A stretch of DNA of 8,190 nucleotides from an uncultured Collinsella sp. (GCA_902470925.1 CABRIF010000104.1:1-8190), one strand, 5' to 3'. Counted from the first letter of the stretch, positions 1 to 6,254 are shown. Notes: generated from the sequence alone by a model not told the origin. Numbers and translations are program-made.

Positions 1-156
1 GGCGGGGGCGAGACGGTACGACGCGGGGTCGTCATGGCGCCGGGGCGGTGCGGCGCGGGACGAGCGGGCACAGCAGCGCCGATCTGCGCGACGGCATTGG
101 TCCGGATTCGGCCCATCGGCGCGGAGGAGTTCGGCGCGCGACCGGCGGCACAGGGA

Positions 157-419
157 GGGTTCGCGCTTCGTCCATCGAGCGTTTCCCGGGTTCGGTTTTT
201 GCCCATCGACAAATCCAGGGTTCGTCTTTCATCCATCGCGCGCATCTCGGGTTCGGGTTTCGTCCGTTGACGCATCCGTGGTTCGGCATCCGTCCATCGG
301 CGAATCCCGGGTTCGTATTTCGTCCATCGAGCGCATCTGGGGTTCGGAGTTCGTCCATTAACGCGGACAGGGTTCGTGTTTTGTCCATCGATGAATCTAG
401 GGTTCGGCGTTCGTCCATC
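157..419 (+). repeat. Nine tandem 20-bp units at 30/31-bp spacing (forward block)
   Basis: Units begin at 157, 188, 218, 249, 279, 309, 340, 370 and 400, so spacings are 31,30,31,30,30,31,30,30. The consensus is GGGTTCGNNTTTCGTCCATC. The ends GGGTTCG and GTCCAT are best kept; the middle 5-6 bases vary most. Spacers are 10 or 11 bases and share a looser pattern (several contain CGCATC or GAATC). Because spacing is not a multiple of three, successive units fall in different reading frames, which argues against a coding origin. I do not recognise this repeat as a named family. Function is unknown; a DNA-binding, recombination or RNA-structure role are all possible. Confidence 0.92.
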
Positions 420-440
420 CAGAGGCGAAAAACGGCCTTG

Positions 441-622
441 AATGGACAGGATACGAACCCTGGTTTTCCAAATGGACAAAACCCGAACCCCAGTTTTCCA
501 GACGGACGAAGCGCGAACCCTAAAAAAGAAGGGTTCGTCGTCCAGCCGTCTGAAGGGGGCACAACAGCCCCAGATGGACCGGACACGAACCCTAAGTCAA
601 CCGATGGATGAAACACGAACCC
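441..622 (-). repeat. Inverted block of the same 20-bp repeat (five units plus one decayed forward unit)
   Basis: The same unit in the opposite orientation occupies 441-460, 471-490, 501-520, 573-592 and 603-622, again at 30-bp steps except for a 72-bp gap. Inside that gap, 531-550 looks like a decayed forward unit beginning with GGGTTCG. The reverse complement of 501-520 differs from the first forward unit (157-176) at only one of 20 positions, and that of 471-490 differs from 370-389 at two. Together with the forward block it makes a large, in-register inverted repeat. Confidence 0.9.
514..537. repeat. Short hairpin formed by adjacent opposite repeat units
   Basis: CGAACCCT (514-521) and AGGGTTCG (530-537) are perfect 8-bp complements around an A-rich 8-base loop. 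A second complementary pair, GACGG at 501-505 and CCGTC at 546-550, lies outside with an imperfect middle. On the minus strand the loop would be T-rich. It arises from a head-to-head pair of array units. There is no T-run after the stem in either direction, so I do not call it a terminator. Confidence 0.55.
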
Positions 623-762
623 GAAGTACGCCGCCGTGCCGGTCCTTCCGGCCCGACAGCCAGACCCAACACTGATGTCACAGCCTTCCGACTCGACGGC
701 TAGGCGCGGCGCTGGTGCAGCAGCCCTCCGGCTCGGTGCGCCGATGTTGCACCGGCCCCATC

Positions 763-918
763 GGTGCCGACGCCCAGACCGGCATCCGACACTGCGCCCG
801 GCATGGCGCCCGATCTGGCATCCGGAACGGCACCCAGCTCGGCACGCGGCCCGGTGTCCAGCTCGGTGCGCGGCTCAACACCCGGCACGGCGTCAGACAC
901 GGCGTCCGATTCTGCACC
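763..918 (-). repeat. About 13 imperfect copies of a 12-bp tandem repeat
   Basis: Read on the minus strand in one frame, this segment is a string of four-residue units such as DAVS, DAVP, GVEP, RTEL, DTGP, RAEL, GAVP, DARS, GAMP, GAVS, DAGL: position 1 is D/G/R, position 2 mostly A, T or V, position 4 mostly P/S/L. That is a 12-bp DNA period over about 156 bases. The frame is open but differs from that of livF and has no clear start signal, so I treat it as a minisatellite rather than a gene. It may be the remnant of a low-complexity protein segment like those still present in LivF and Hom. Confidence 0.6.
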
Positions 919-956
919 CGGCTCGGTGATCAAATCCCACGCTGACGCTGCAGCCT

Positions 957-974
957 CCCGGCGCCGGCGCCGGG
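957..974. terminator. Perfect 18-bp palindrome at the 3' end of the liv operon
   Basis: CCCGGCGCCGGCGCCGGG reads the same on both strands and begins 23 bases beyond the livF stop codon on the minus strand. As RNA it can form a very stable short hairpin that could mark or protect the transcript's 3' end. No T-tract follows on the minus strand, so it is not a textbook intrinsic terminator. A chance GC-rich palindrome cannot be excluded. Confidence 0.4.
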
Positions 975-997
975 CCAAGCGCGGCGGGACGGGCGCC

Positions 998-1975
998 TTA
1001 CCCGCCCAGGTAGGCGCGGCGTACGTCGTCGTTGGCGAGAAGCTCGGCACCCGTGCCGGTCATGGTCACCCGACCGGTCTCCATCACGTACCCGCGCGTG
1101 GCAACCGACAGCGCCATCTGCGCATTTTGCTCAACCAGCAAGATCGTGGTTCCCGCTGCGTGCAGCTCGCGAATGATGTCGAAAATCTGCTCGATCAGCA
1201 ACGGCGCCAAACCCATGGACGGCTCATCGAGCATGAGCAGCTTCGGCGAGCTCATTAGCGCCCGGCCCATGGCCAGCATCTGCTGCTCGCCGCCCGACAG
1301 AGTGCCCGCCAGCTGACGACGGCGCTCGGCAAGGCGCGGGAAGTGCGCATACACGCGCTCCAGACCGCCGGCCACCTCGGAGGCGGGCCTGGTGTAGGCG
1401 CCCATCTCCAGATTCTCCGCAACGCTCATCTGCGCGAACACGCGCCGCCCCTCGGGGACGTGCGCCAAGCCGCGCGCCACCAGCTTGTCGGCCGGCACGT
1501 GCATGATGTCCTCCCCCGCGAAGGCGATCGAGCCGGTTCGCGAGCGCAGCAGGCCCGATAGCGTCTTGAGCGTCGTGGATTTGCCGGCGCCGTTCGCGCC
1601 GATCAGGGCTACGACCTCGCCCGCACGCACCTCGAACGACACGTCCTTGATGGCATGGATCGCGCCGTAGTACACGTTGATGTCGGAAACCTCCAGCAGC
1701 GGGCGGCCATCCGGCTCAGTCCCGGTTGCCACCGCACCAGTCGCAGCGCCCGCATCCGACACCTCGGTCGCAGCAGAGACGACGCTCGCCGCAGCCACCG
1801 CCATGGCCTCTGCCGCCACGCCCGTCGCCACGGCCTCCGCCGCCGTCCCGGCCCCAGTCACAGCGCCGGTCGCGCCCGCCACCTCAGCGCCGGTCGCAGC
1901 CGCAGCGCCTGCTCCGCCCGTCGCTGCAGCCCCCGCAGCGCCGGTACCGGCCATATCCGCATGTGTGCTCGCCAT
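998..1975 (-). CDS. livF: LivF, ABC importer ATPase with a long Ala-rich N-terminal extension
   Basis: This is one of the two ATPases that power branched-chain (or related hydrophobic/amide) amino acid uptake on the cytoplasmic face. The protein has 325 residues; the LivF family usually has about 235. The normal start region (LLEVSDINVYYGAIHAIKD) appears only at about residue 93. Walker A is GANGAGKST (126-134), the signature LSGGEQQ (226-232), Walker B LLMLDEP (246-252), and the switch position reads VEQN (281-284), where a Q in place of H is normal for LivF. The C-terminus AYLGG is typical. Residues 1-91 are almost only A, G, T, V and E. An excellent AAGGAGG lies 8 bases before this ATG, and there is no Met between residue 61 and the ABC domain, so the extension seems truly translated. 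The livG stop is 3 bases before the ATG. Last gene of the operon. Confidence 0.95.
   Translation of the reverse strand: MASTHADMAGTGAAGAAATGGAGAAAATGAEVAGATGAVTGAGTAAEAVATGVAAEAMAVAAASVVSAATEVSDAGAATGAVATGTEPDGRPLLEVSDINVYYGAIHAIKDVSFEVRAGEVVALIGANGAGKSTTLKTLSGLLRSRTGSIAFAGEDIMHVPADKLVARGLAHVPEGRRVFAQMSVAENLEMGAYTRPASEVAGGLERVYAHFPRLAERRRQLAGTLSGGEQQMLAMGRALMSSPKLLMLDEPSMGLAPLLIEQIFDIIRELHAAGTTILLVEQNAQMALSVATRGYVMETGRVTMTGTGAELLANDDVRRAYLGG
1703..1975 (-). repeat. Low-complexity DNA encoding the LivF N-terminal extension
   Basis: These 273 bases encode about 91 residues dominated by alanine, glycine and threonine (for example AGATGAVTGAGTAAEAVATG). Short motifs such as GCGCCGGTCGC recur in the plus-strand sequence, pointing to expansion by slippage. 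The reading frame stays intact across the whole segment. The extension has a few Glu and Asp but no Lys or Arg until it reaches the ABC domain, so it is probably disordered; no signal peptide or known domain is visible. Confidence 0.7.
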
Positions 1976-1978
1976 CGT

Positions 1979-2830
1979 CTACGCCTCCTTCTGCTTGCCG
2001 AGATACGCCTCGATAACCGCCTCGTTGCGCTGGATCTCCTCGGGCGCGCCCTTGGCGATCACGCGCCCGAAGTTGAGCACGCAGATGCCCTCGCAGATGT
2101 TCATAACGAGGCTCATGTCGTGCTCGATGAGCATGATGGCGATCTTGAACGTATCGCGGATCTTGACGATGTTCTCCATGAGCTCGGCGGTCTCGGACGG
2201 GTTCATGCCCGCTGCCGGCTCGTCGAGCAGAAGCAGGCTCGGATTCGTAGCCAGCGCGCGCACGATCTCCAAGCGACGCTGCGCTCCGTAGGGCAGCGAG
2301 CCCGCCTGATGGTTCGCCAGGTCCTGCATGTCGAACAGCGACAGCAGCTCGAGCGCCCGCTCGTGCGCCGCCGCCTCGCGCCGCCAGTACGATGGGGTGC
2401 GCAGCACGCCTGCCAGCGCCGAGTAGGCCTCGGTGTTGTGCAGGCCGACCTTCACGTTGTCCTCCACCGTCATGGTGTCAAACAGGCGGATGTTCTGGAA
2501 CGTGCGCGCGATGCCCATGCGGTTCACCTGGCTGACGGACTTGCCGGAGGTGTCCCGGCCGTTCAGCAGGATCGTGCCGCGCGTGGGCGCGTAGACCTTG
2601 GTGAGCAGGTTGAACACCGTGGTCTTGCCGGCGCCGTTGGGGCCGATCAAACCGGCGATCTCGGTTTTGCCGATGGTGAGATTGAAGTCGTCCACCGCGG
2701 TGAGGCCGCCGAAGTCGATGCACAGATGCAGCGCCTCGAGCACCGGCGCATGCTCCACGTCGCGCTCCGGGACGATGGCGCGGCTGGGCACTGGCACCAT
2801 GCGGCCGCGCTCGAATTCGAACTTAGGCAT
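1979..2830 (-). CDS. livG: LivG, ABC importer ATPase
   Basis: The second ATPase of the branched-chain amino acid importer, partnering LivF beneath the LivH/LivM channel. It has 283 residues, slightly longer than typical LivG (about 255) because of a polar N-terminal stretch of about 30 residues. Walker A is GPNGAGKTT (63-71), the Q-loop ARTFQNIRLF (Q112), the signature LPYGAQRRLEIVRAL (179-193; the family usually has LSYGQQRRLEIARAL), Walker B LLLLDEPAAGM (199-209), and the switch His is in EHD (H237). The insert around 124-150 and the C-terminal EAYLG are LivG hallmarks. ATG at 2830 is preferred: AGGAGG at 2840-2845 stands 9 bases away, whereas a GTG at 2836 would be only 3 bases from it. 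The gene overlaps the livM stop by 8 bases, suggesting translational coupling. Confidence 0.96.
   Translation of the reverse strand: MPKFEFERGRMVPVPSRAIVPERDVEHAPVLEALHLCIDFGGLTAVDDFNLTIGKTEIAGLIGPNGAGKTTVFNLLTKVYAPTRGTILLNGRDTSGKSVSQVNRMGIARTFQNIRLFDTMTVEDNVKVGLHNTEAYSALAGVLRTPSYWRREAAAHERALELLSLFDMQDLANHQAGSLPYGAQRRLEIVRALATNPSLLLLDEPAAGMNPSETAELMENIVKIRDTFKIAIMLIEHDMSLVMNICEGICVLNFGRVIAKGAPEEIQRNEAVIEAYLGKQKEA
1984..1990 (-). promoter_or_regulatory. Ribosome binding site of livF (fixes the start)
   Basis: AAGGAGG on the minus strand sits within the last codons of livG, 8 bases before the ATG at 1975. It is the strongest such site in the operon and is why the long form of LivF is chosen over a start near the conserved ABC domain. 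Confidence 0.85.
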
Positions 2831-3902
2831 GCGCACCCACCTCCTGCTTCTTCTTCCGCCGGGGCACGATACGCGCCACCAGCGCCTTGAGCTGCGCGTT
2901 GTTGCTGCCGATCATGACCAAGATGAGCACGATCGCGTACACGAGCATGCGGTAGTCGGAGAACTGGCGCAGCGCCTCGGGCAGCACCGTGAGCACCGCC
3001 GCGGCGATGATGGAGCCGCGCATGTTGCCCAACCCGCCGAGCACCACGAACACCAGGATCAGGATCGAGGTGTTGAAGTCGAACTTGGTGGCCGACAGCT
3101 GCGAGAACCCGTTGCCGAACAACGCGCCGGCCGCACCCGCCAGCGCCGCAGAGACCACGAAGGCGATCATGCGGTACTTGGTGGTGGACAGCCCCACGCT
3201 CTCGGCCGCGATGCGGTTGTCGCGCACCGCCATGATGGCGCGACCGGTGCGGCTGCGCACCAGGTTGAGCACGATCGCAAGCGTCACGAGCACCAGGATG
3301 AAGCCGGCCACAAAGGTGGCGATGGTGGTAGTGCCCGCCGCGCCCTGCGCGCCCTTGATGAGCGCGCGGCCGCCCTCGGCCAGATGCAGGTCATCGACGG
3401 TGAGCTTGCCGGTGAGGTTGAACAGCACGTGGATGCCGCGGCTGTCCACGCCCACGATCAGGCAGGTCACGACCTCCTTGATGATCTCGCCGAAGGCCAG
3501 GGTCACGATGGCGAGGTAGTCGCCCGACAGGCGCAGGACCGGGGTGCCGATGAGGGCGCCGGCCACCGCGGCGGCCAACGCGCCGGCAACGATGGCGATC
3601 GCCAAGCGCACCGCGGGCACGGGCACGGCGTCGGCCAGGCTCATGGCCACCACGATGCCCGTGTAGGCGCCCACGCTCATGAAGCCGGCGTGCCCGAGCG
3701 ATAGGTCGCCCGCAACGCCCACCACCAGGTTGAGCGATAGCGCCATGACGATGTAGGCGCAGATGGGCACCAGCTGGCCGACGATCATGCGCGGGATGAG
3801 GTGGTTGGCCTGCAGGATGCTCACGATGGCGAAGGCGGCGATCACCATGCCGTAGGTGAGCAGGTCGGCGCGGGTGCGCTTGTTTTTGAGGAATCCGAAC
3901 AT
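2823..3902 (-). CDS. livM: LivM, branched-chain amino acid permease subunit
   Basis: Inner-membrane channel subunit of the importer, forming a heterodimer with LivH. The 359-residue protein has about nine to ten hydrophobic segments from residue 14 to 334 and a basic C-terminal tail (PRRKKKQ). Family motifs are clear: ALSLNLVVGVAGDLSLGHAG (54-73), GDYLAIVTLAFGEI (127-140), the cytoplasmic coupling region GRAIMAVRDNRIAAESVGL (220-238), and VVLGGLGNMRGSIIAA (286-301). The ATG at 3902 follows the livH stop by 7 bases with a modest AGGTG overlapping that stop; an in-frame upstream start at 3929 would add nine residues inside livH and lacks support. The loop at 155-195 between membrane parts is Gly/Ala-rich but within family variation. 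Confidence 0.95.
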   Translation of the reverse strand: MFGFLKNKRTRADLLTYGMVIAAFAIVSILQANHLIPRMIVGQLVPICAYIVMALSLNLVVGVAGDLSLGHAGFMSVGAYTGIVVAMSLADAVPVPAVRLAIAIVAGALAAAVAGALIGTPVLRLSGDYLAIVTLAFGEIIKEVVTCLIVGVDSRGIHVLFNLTGKLTVDDLHLAEGGRALIKGAQGAAGTTTIATFVAGFILVLVTLAIVLNLVRSRTGRAIMAVRDNRIAAESVGLSTTKYRMIAFVVSAALAGAAGALFGNGFSQLSATKFDFNTSILILVFVVLGGLGNMRGSIIAAAVLTVLPEALRQFSDYRMLVYAIVLILVMIGSNNAQLKALVARIVPRRKKKQEVGAHA

Positions 3903-3909
3903 GGCACAC

Positions 3910-4791
3910 CTACACTTTCTCGGGCACATAGGTGCCGAACAGGCCAGCCGGGCGCACCAGCAGCACCACGATCAGCACCGCGAACACGATCGAGTTCGCC
4001 AGGCTCGTGGAGATGTAGGCCTGCGCCATCGCCTCGATGACGCCCAGCAGGATGCCGCCCACGAAGGCCCCGGGGATCGAACCGATGCCGCCGAACACGG
4101 CCGCCGTGAACGCCTTGATGCCGGGCATGGAACCCGTGGTGGGCTGCAGCACCGGCGAGTAGGAGCACAGAAGCACGCCGGCGATGGCTGCCAGCGCGCT
4201 GCCGATGGCGAAGGTCATGGAGATGGTGCGGTTCACGTTGATGCCCATGAGCTGCGCGGCCGCCTTGTCCTCGGACACCGCGCGCATGGCCTTGCCCATC
4301 TTGGTGCGGCCCGTGAACCACATGAGCGCCGCCATGATCACCAAGCACGCCGCCACCGTCACGATCGAGACCGCCGAGATATTGTAGGCCGCCAGCGCCG
4401 GCGGGACCTCGAACGGCACGATCGAGGCGAAGTTCTTGGGCGTGGCGCCCCAGATGAGCTGCGCGGCGTTCTGCAGCAGATACGACACGCCGATCGCGGT
4501 GATGAGCACCGCCAGCGGCCCCGCCTGGCGCAGCGGACGGTACGCGAGCCCCTCGATCACCACGCCGAGCACCGTGCACACCGCCACGGCGGCAAGCACC
4601 GACACCCACGCCGGCAGCGCCAGATAGGACGTGGCGCAAAACGAGATGTAGGCACCCACCATGATGACGTCGCCGTGCGCGAAGTTGAGCATCTTGGCGA
4701 TGCCGTACACCATGGTGTAGCCCAGCGCGATAATGGCATACACGCTGCCCATGGACAGCCCGTTCACCAGATATTGGAGAAAGACGGACAC
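3910..4791 (-). CDS. livH: LivH, branched-chain amino acid permease subunit
   Basis: Inner-membrane channel subunit pairing with LivM. Starting at GTG 4791 gives 293 residues, normal for LivH, opening with MSVFLQYLVNGLSMGSVYAI, the classic LivH N-terminus. About eight hydrophobic segments follow. Family motifs include ALGYTMVYGIAKMLNFAHGD (22-41), the coupling region TKMGKAMRAVSEDKAAAQLM (163-182) and FGGIGSIPGAFVGG (233-246). The GTG is preceded by GGGAGG with a 5-base gap. The frame stays open upstream to an ATG at 4899, but that would add 36 residues encoded through a terminator hairpin and is rejected. It is the first gene after the attenuator, so its level should be lower than that of livJ. 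Confidence 0.95.
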   Translation of the reverse strand: MSVFLQYLVNGLSMGSVYAIIALGYTMVYGIAKMLNFAHGDVIMVGAYISFCATSYLALPAWVSVLAAVAVCTVLGVVIEGLAYRPLRQAGPLAVLITAIGVSYLLQNAAQLIWGATPKNFASIVPFEVPPALAAYNISAVSIVTVAACLVIMAALMWFTGRTKMGKAMRAVSEDKAAAQLMGINVNRTISMTFAIGSALAAIAGVLLCSYSPVLQPTTGSMPGIKAFTAAVFGGIGSIPGAFVGGILLGVIEAMAQAYISTSLANSIVFAVLIVVLLVRPAGLFGTYVPEKV

Positions 4792-4796
4792 GTGGG

Positions 4797-4802
4797 CCTC
4801 CC
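4797..4802 (-). promoter_or_regulatory. Ribosome binding site of livH (fixes a GTG start)
   Basis: GGGAGG on the minus strand, 5 bases before the GTG at 4791. The same site rules out the longer in-frame reading that begins at 4899. Confidence 0.8.
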
Positions 4803-4818
4803 TTCTTGTCAAACGGAT

Positions 4819-4848
4819 CGATCGCATGCGAACCGGCATGCGCGATCG
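4819..4848. promoter_or_regulatory. Inverted repeat in the livH leader
   Basis: CGATCGCATGC (4819-4829) and GCATGCGCGATCG (4836-4848) pair around the loop GAACCG, with one 2-base bulge. It lies between the attenuator T-tract and the livH ribosome binding site. It could be an RNA hairpin that protects the processed or read-through transcript, or an operator: its core ATGCGAACCGGCAT closely resembles a palindrome upstream of livJ (6212-6224). Confidence 0.5.
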
Positions 4849-4855
4849 GTATTCG

Positions 4856-4925
4856 AAAAAACAAACGGCGCCGAGCTCTGCGACCGGCATCCCGCACACG
4901 GGACCCGGCGCAGCTCCCGGCGCCG
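4856..4925 (-). terminator. Intrinsic terminator/attenuator between livJ and livH
   Basis: On the minus strand, 16 bases after the livJ stop, a GC-rich stem is formed by 4909-4925 and 4866-4882. The closing CGGCGCC pairs perfectly, GAGC/GCTC and TGCG/CGCA continue the stem, and there is a 2-base bulge on each side. It is followed at once by TTTGTTTTTT (4865 to 4856). The 26-base loop contains further complementary bases. This is a textbook Rho-independent terminator inside an operon. By analogy with other binding-protein-dependent transporters, partial read-through would make more binding protein than permease and ATPase. Confidence 0.85.
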
Positions 4926-4941
4926 ATGCGCGTCCCGAGCG

Positions 4942-6129
4942 CTAGGCGGCTACGTACGCGCCGTCCTTGATCACGTAAACCAGCGGGTCCTTCTCGACCT
5001 CGCCCTTGTCGTTCCAGGTAAGCGTGCCGGTGAGGCCCTCGACCGAGATCTTGGTCATATCGGCGGGCAGCTCGGACGCCACCGTTGCGGGGTCGGCGTC
5101 GGCGGCAAGGCCGGCTTTGCCGAGCGCCTCCACCACCGCGTGCACCGCGTCGTAGGCGTCGGCGGCGAACTGGTCGGGCACCTCGTCATAGGCCTTCTTG
5201 TAGGCCTCCACGAAGTCCTTGTTCTTCTCGTCGTCGGCCGAGAACGGCGTCATGAGGTAGAGCCCCTCGGCGAGCGCGGTATCGAAGCCCTCCACGCCCA
5301 GGATGCCGTCCATGCCGTCGCAGCCCATGACCTTGACGTCGTAGCCCATCTCGTGCGCGTTGCTGAGCAGCACCGAGGCGGGCGTGTAGTAGATCGGGGC
5401 GAAGATCATCGTGGCGCCGGCGTTTTTGGCCTTGGTGAGCTGGTTGGTGAAGCTCGTCTGCGAATCGTCCTTGAAGGTCTCCTCGTCCACGATATCGAGC
5501 TTGAGGTCGGCGGCCTTCTCGGAGAAGGCATCACGGATGCCGGAGGAGTAGGTGTCGCCGGAGTTGTAGAACACGGCGAACTTCTCGTTCGGGAACATCT
5601 CGGCCAGCTTGGCGGCGGCGTTTGCGCCCTGGTTGGGGTCGCTGAAGCAGGCCTGGAAGACGCAGTCCTTGCCGTCGGTCACATCCGGGCTGGAGGCCGA
5701 CGGCGTAATCATGAAGATCTTCGGGTCGGTGTTGGCGACCTCGGCCACCGCGATGGACGCACCGGTGGTGGTGGGGCCCACGAGCGCCTGCATGCCCCAG
5801 TCGGCCAGGCTGTTGAAGGCGTTGACCGACTTCTCGCCGTCGGCCACGTCGTCCTCGGACTTGGAGGCGAGCGGCAGCTCGTCGGTGGAGAAGTCCTTGC
5901 AAGCCAGCTCGACGCCGTTGCACACCGAGGTGCCGTAGGAGGCGGCGGCCCCGGTGAGCGGGCCGATGGCCCCGATCTTGAAGGCACCCGCGGCGTCGGC
6001 GCTGCCCGCGCCGCCCTCGCCATCGGAGCAGCCAGCTAGAATGCCTGCCGCCCCCAGACCCAGGGCACCTACGATCACGCTCCTGCGATTCACGACAACG
6101 TTGCATGGCGTACCGGTGAGGCTCGACAT
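4942..6129 (-). CDS. livJ: LivJ-type amino acid-binding lipoprotein
   Basis: Extracytoplasmic binding protein of the importer, of the type I periplasmic-binding fold (leucine/isoleucine/valine-binding family). It is 395 residues long. The N-terminus has an Arg pair (NRRSVIVG, 14-21), a hydrophobic stretch and a lipobox ILAGC with the lipidated Cys at 34, then a Gly/Ser/Ala linker; the fold starts at FKIGAIGPLTG (50-60). The RR resembles but does not clearly match a Tat signal. The family core includes ALVGPTTTGASIAVAEVANT and the C-terminal half with YDAVHAVVEAL. ATG at 6129 has AGGAG 6 bases upstream; an in-frame Met at 6234 would add 35 residues before the signal peptide and is rejected. 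It is the first gene of the liv operon. The exact ligand (Leu/Ile/Val, other amino acids or amides) cannot be read from the sequence. Confidence 0.94.
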   Translation of the reverse strand: MSSLTGTPCNVVVNRRSVIVGALGLGAAGILAGCSDGEGGAGSADAAGAFKIGAIGPLTGAAASYGTSVCNGVELACKDFSTDELPLASKSEDDVADGEKSVNAFNSLADWGMQALVGPTTTGASIAVAEVANTDPKIFMITPSASSPDVTDGKDCVFQACFSDPNQGANAAAKLAEMFPNEKFAVFYNSGDTYSSGIRDAFSEKAADLKLDIVDEETFKDDSQTSFTNQLTKAKNAGATMIFAPIYYTPASVLLSNAHEMGYDVKVMGCDGMDGILGVEGFDTALAEGLYLMTPFSADDEKNKDFVEAYKKAYDEVPDQFAADAYDAVHAVVEALGKAGLAADADPATVASELPADMTKISVEGLTGTLTWNDKGEVEKDPLVYVIKDGAYVAA

Positions 6130-6211
6130 ACGGCTCTCCTCTCGAGTGCGGCCGCGGCGGATGCGCACGGCGATGAACGAATACCGCGCGGGCGGCAAAG
6201 CCGGGTCCCGT

Positions 6212-6224
6212 ATGCGGTTCGCAT
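6212..6224. promoter_or_regulatory. Small palindrome upstream of livJ (candidate operator)
   Basis: ATGCGGTTCGCAT is a palindrome of two 5-base arms around GTT, about 83 bases before the livJ start. A near copy, with one extra G, is the core of the inverted repeat in the livH leader (4826-4839). Two copies in the two leaders of one operon suggest a regulator site, but arms this short can occur by chance. Confidence 0.35.
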
Positions 6225-6232
6225 CAGGGTAC

Positions 6233-6254
6233 ACGCTTTATTCAACAGAAGCGT
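6233..6254. promoter_or_regulatory. Inverted repeat in the AT-rich liv promoter region
   Basis: ACGCTT and AAGCGT are perfect 6-base arms separated by 10 bases, so the centres are 16 bases apart. It lies about 105-125 bases upstream of the livJ start in the most AT-rich part of the intergenic region, where a transcription factor site would be expected. No family can be assigned. Confidence 0.3.

Larger units (their letters stand above)
1..997. other. Gene-free, repeat-rich region downstream of livF
   Basis: I find no supportable gene here. Long open frames exist on both strands because the DNA is GC-rich and the repeats lack stops, but none has a convincing ribosome binding site or a recognisable domain. 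The content is: 1-156, GC-rich sequence with one possible decayed repeat unit at 104-117 (GGATTCG followed directly by GCCCATC); 157-622, the 30/31-bp inverted repeat array; 623-762, unremarkable sequence; 763-918, a 12-bp tandem repeat; 957-974, a perfect palindrome. The whole segment lies 3' of the liv operon. The gene on the far left side is outside the window. Confidence 0.7.

Noticed and set aside
300..330. tRNA T-arm or tRNA fragments (GGTTCG-like motif)
   Set aside because: GGGTTCG recurs, but no acceptor, D or anticodon arm is found around any unit.
32..616. Proteins of 187-194 residues on either strand across the repeat array
   Set aside because: No ribosome binding site or domain; the 30/31-bp spacing makes the same DNA repeat appear in all three frames, which real protein repeats do not do.
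157..622. CRISPR array
   Set aside because: The conserved unit is 20 bp with only 10-11-bp spacers, units vary from copy to copy, spacers share a pattern, orientation flips midway, and no cas gene is in the window.
1655..2890. 411-residue plus-strand open frame opposite livG and livF
   Set aside because: Antisense shadow of two clear ABC ATPases, with no ribosome binding site or family motif.
4792..4899. 36-residue N-terminal extension of LivH
   Set aside because: It would translate the attenuator T-tract and hairpin, whereas the GTG at 4791 has a good ribosome binding site and gives the normal family N-terminus.
3856..6039. 727-residue plus-strand open frame opposite the liv genes
   Set aside because: It lies antisense to livJ, livH and intergenic signals, is His/Arg/Gly-rich as expected of a shadow frame in GC-rich DNA, and shows no domain.
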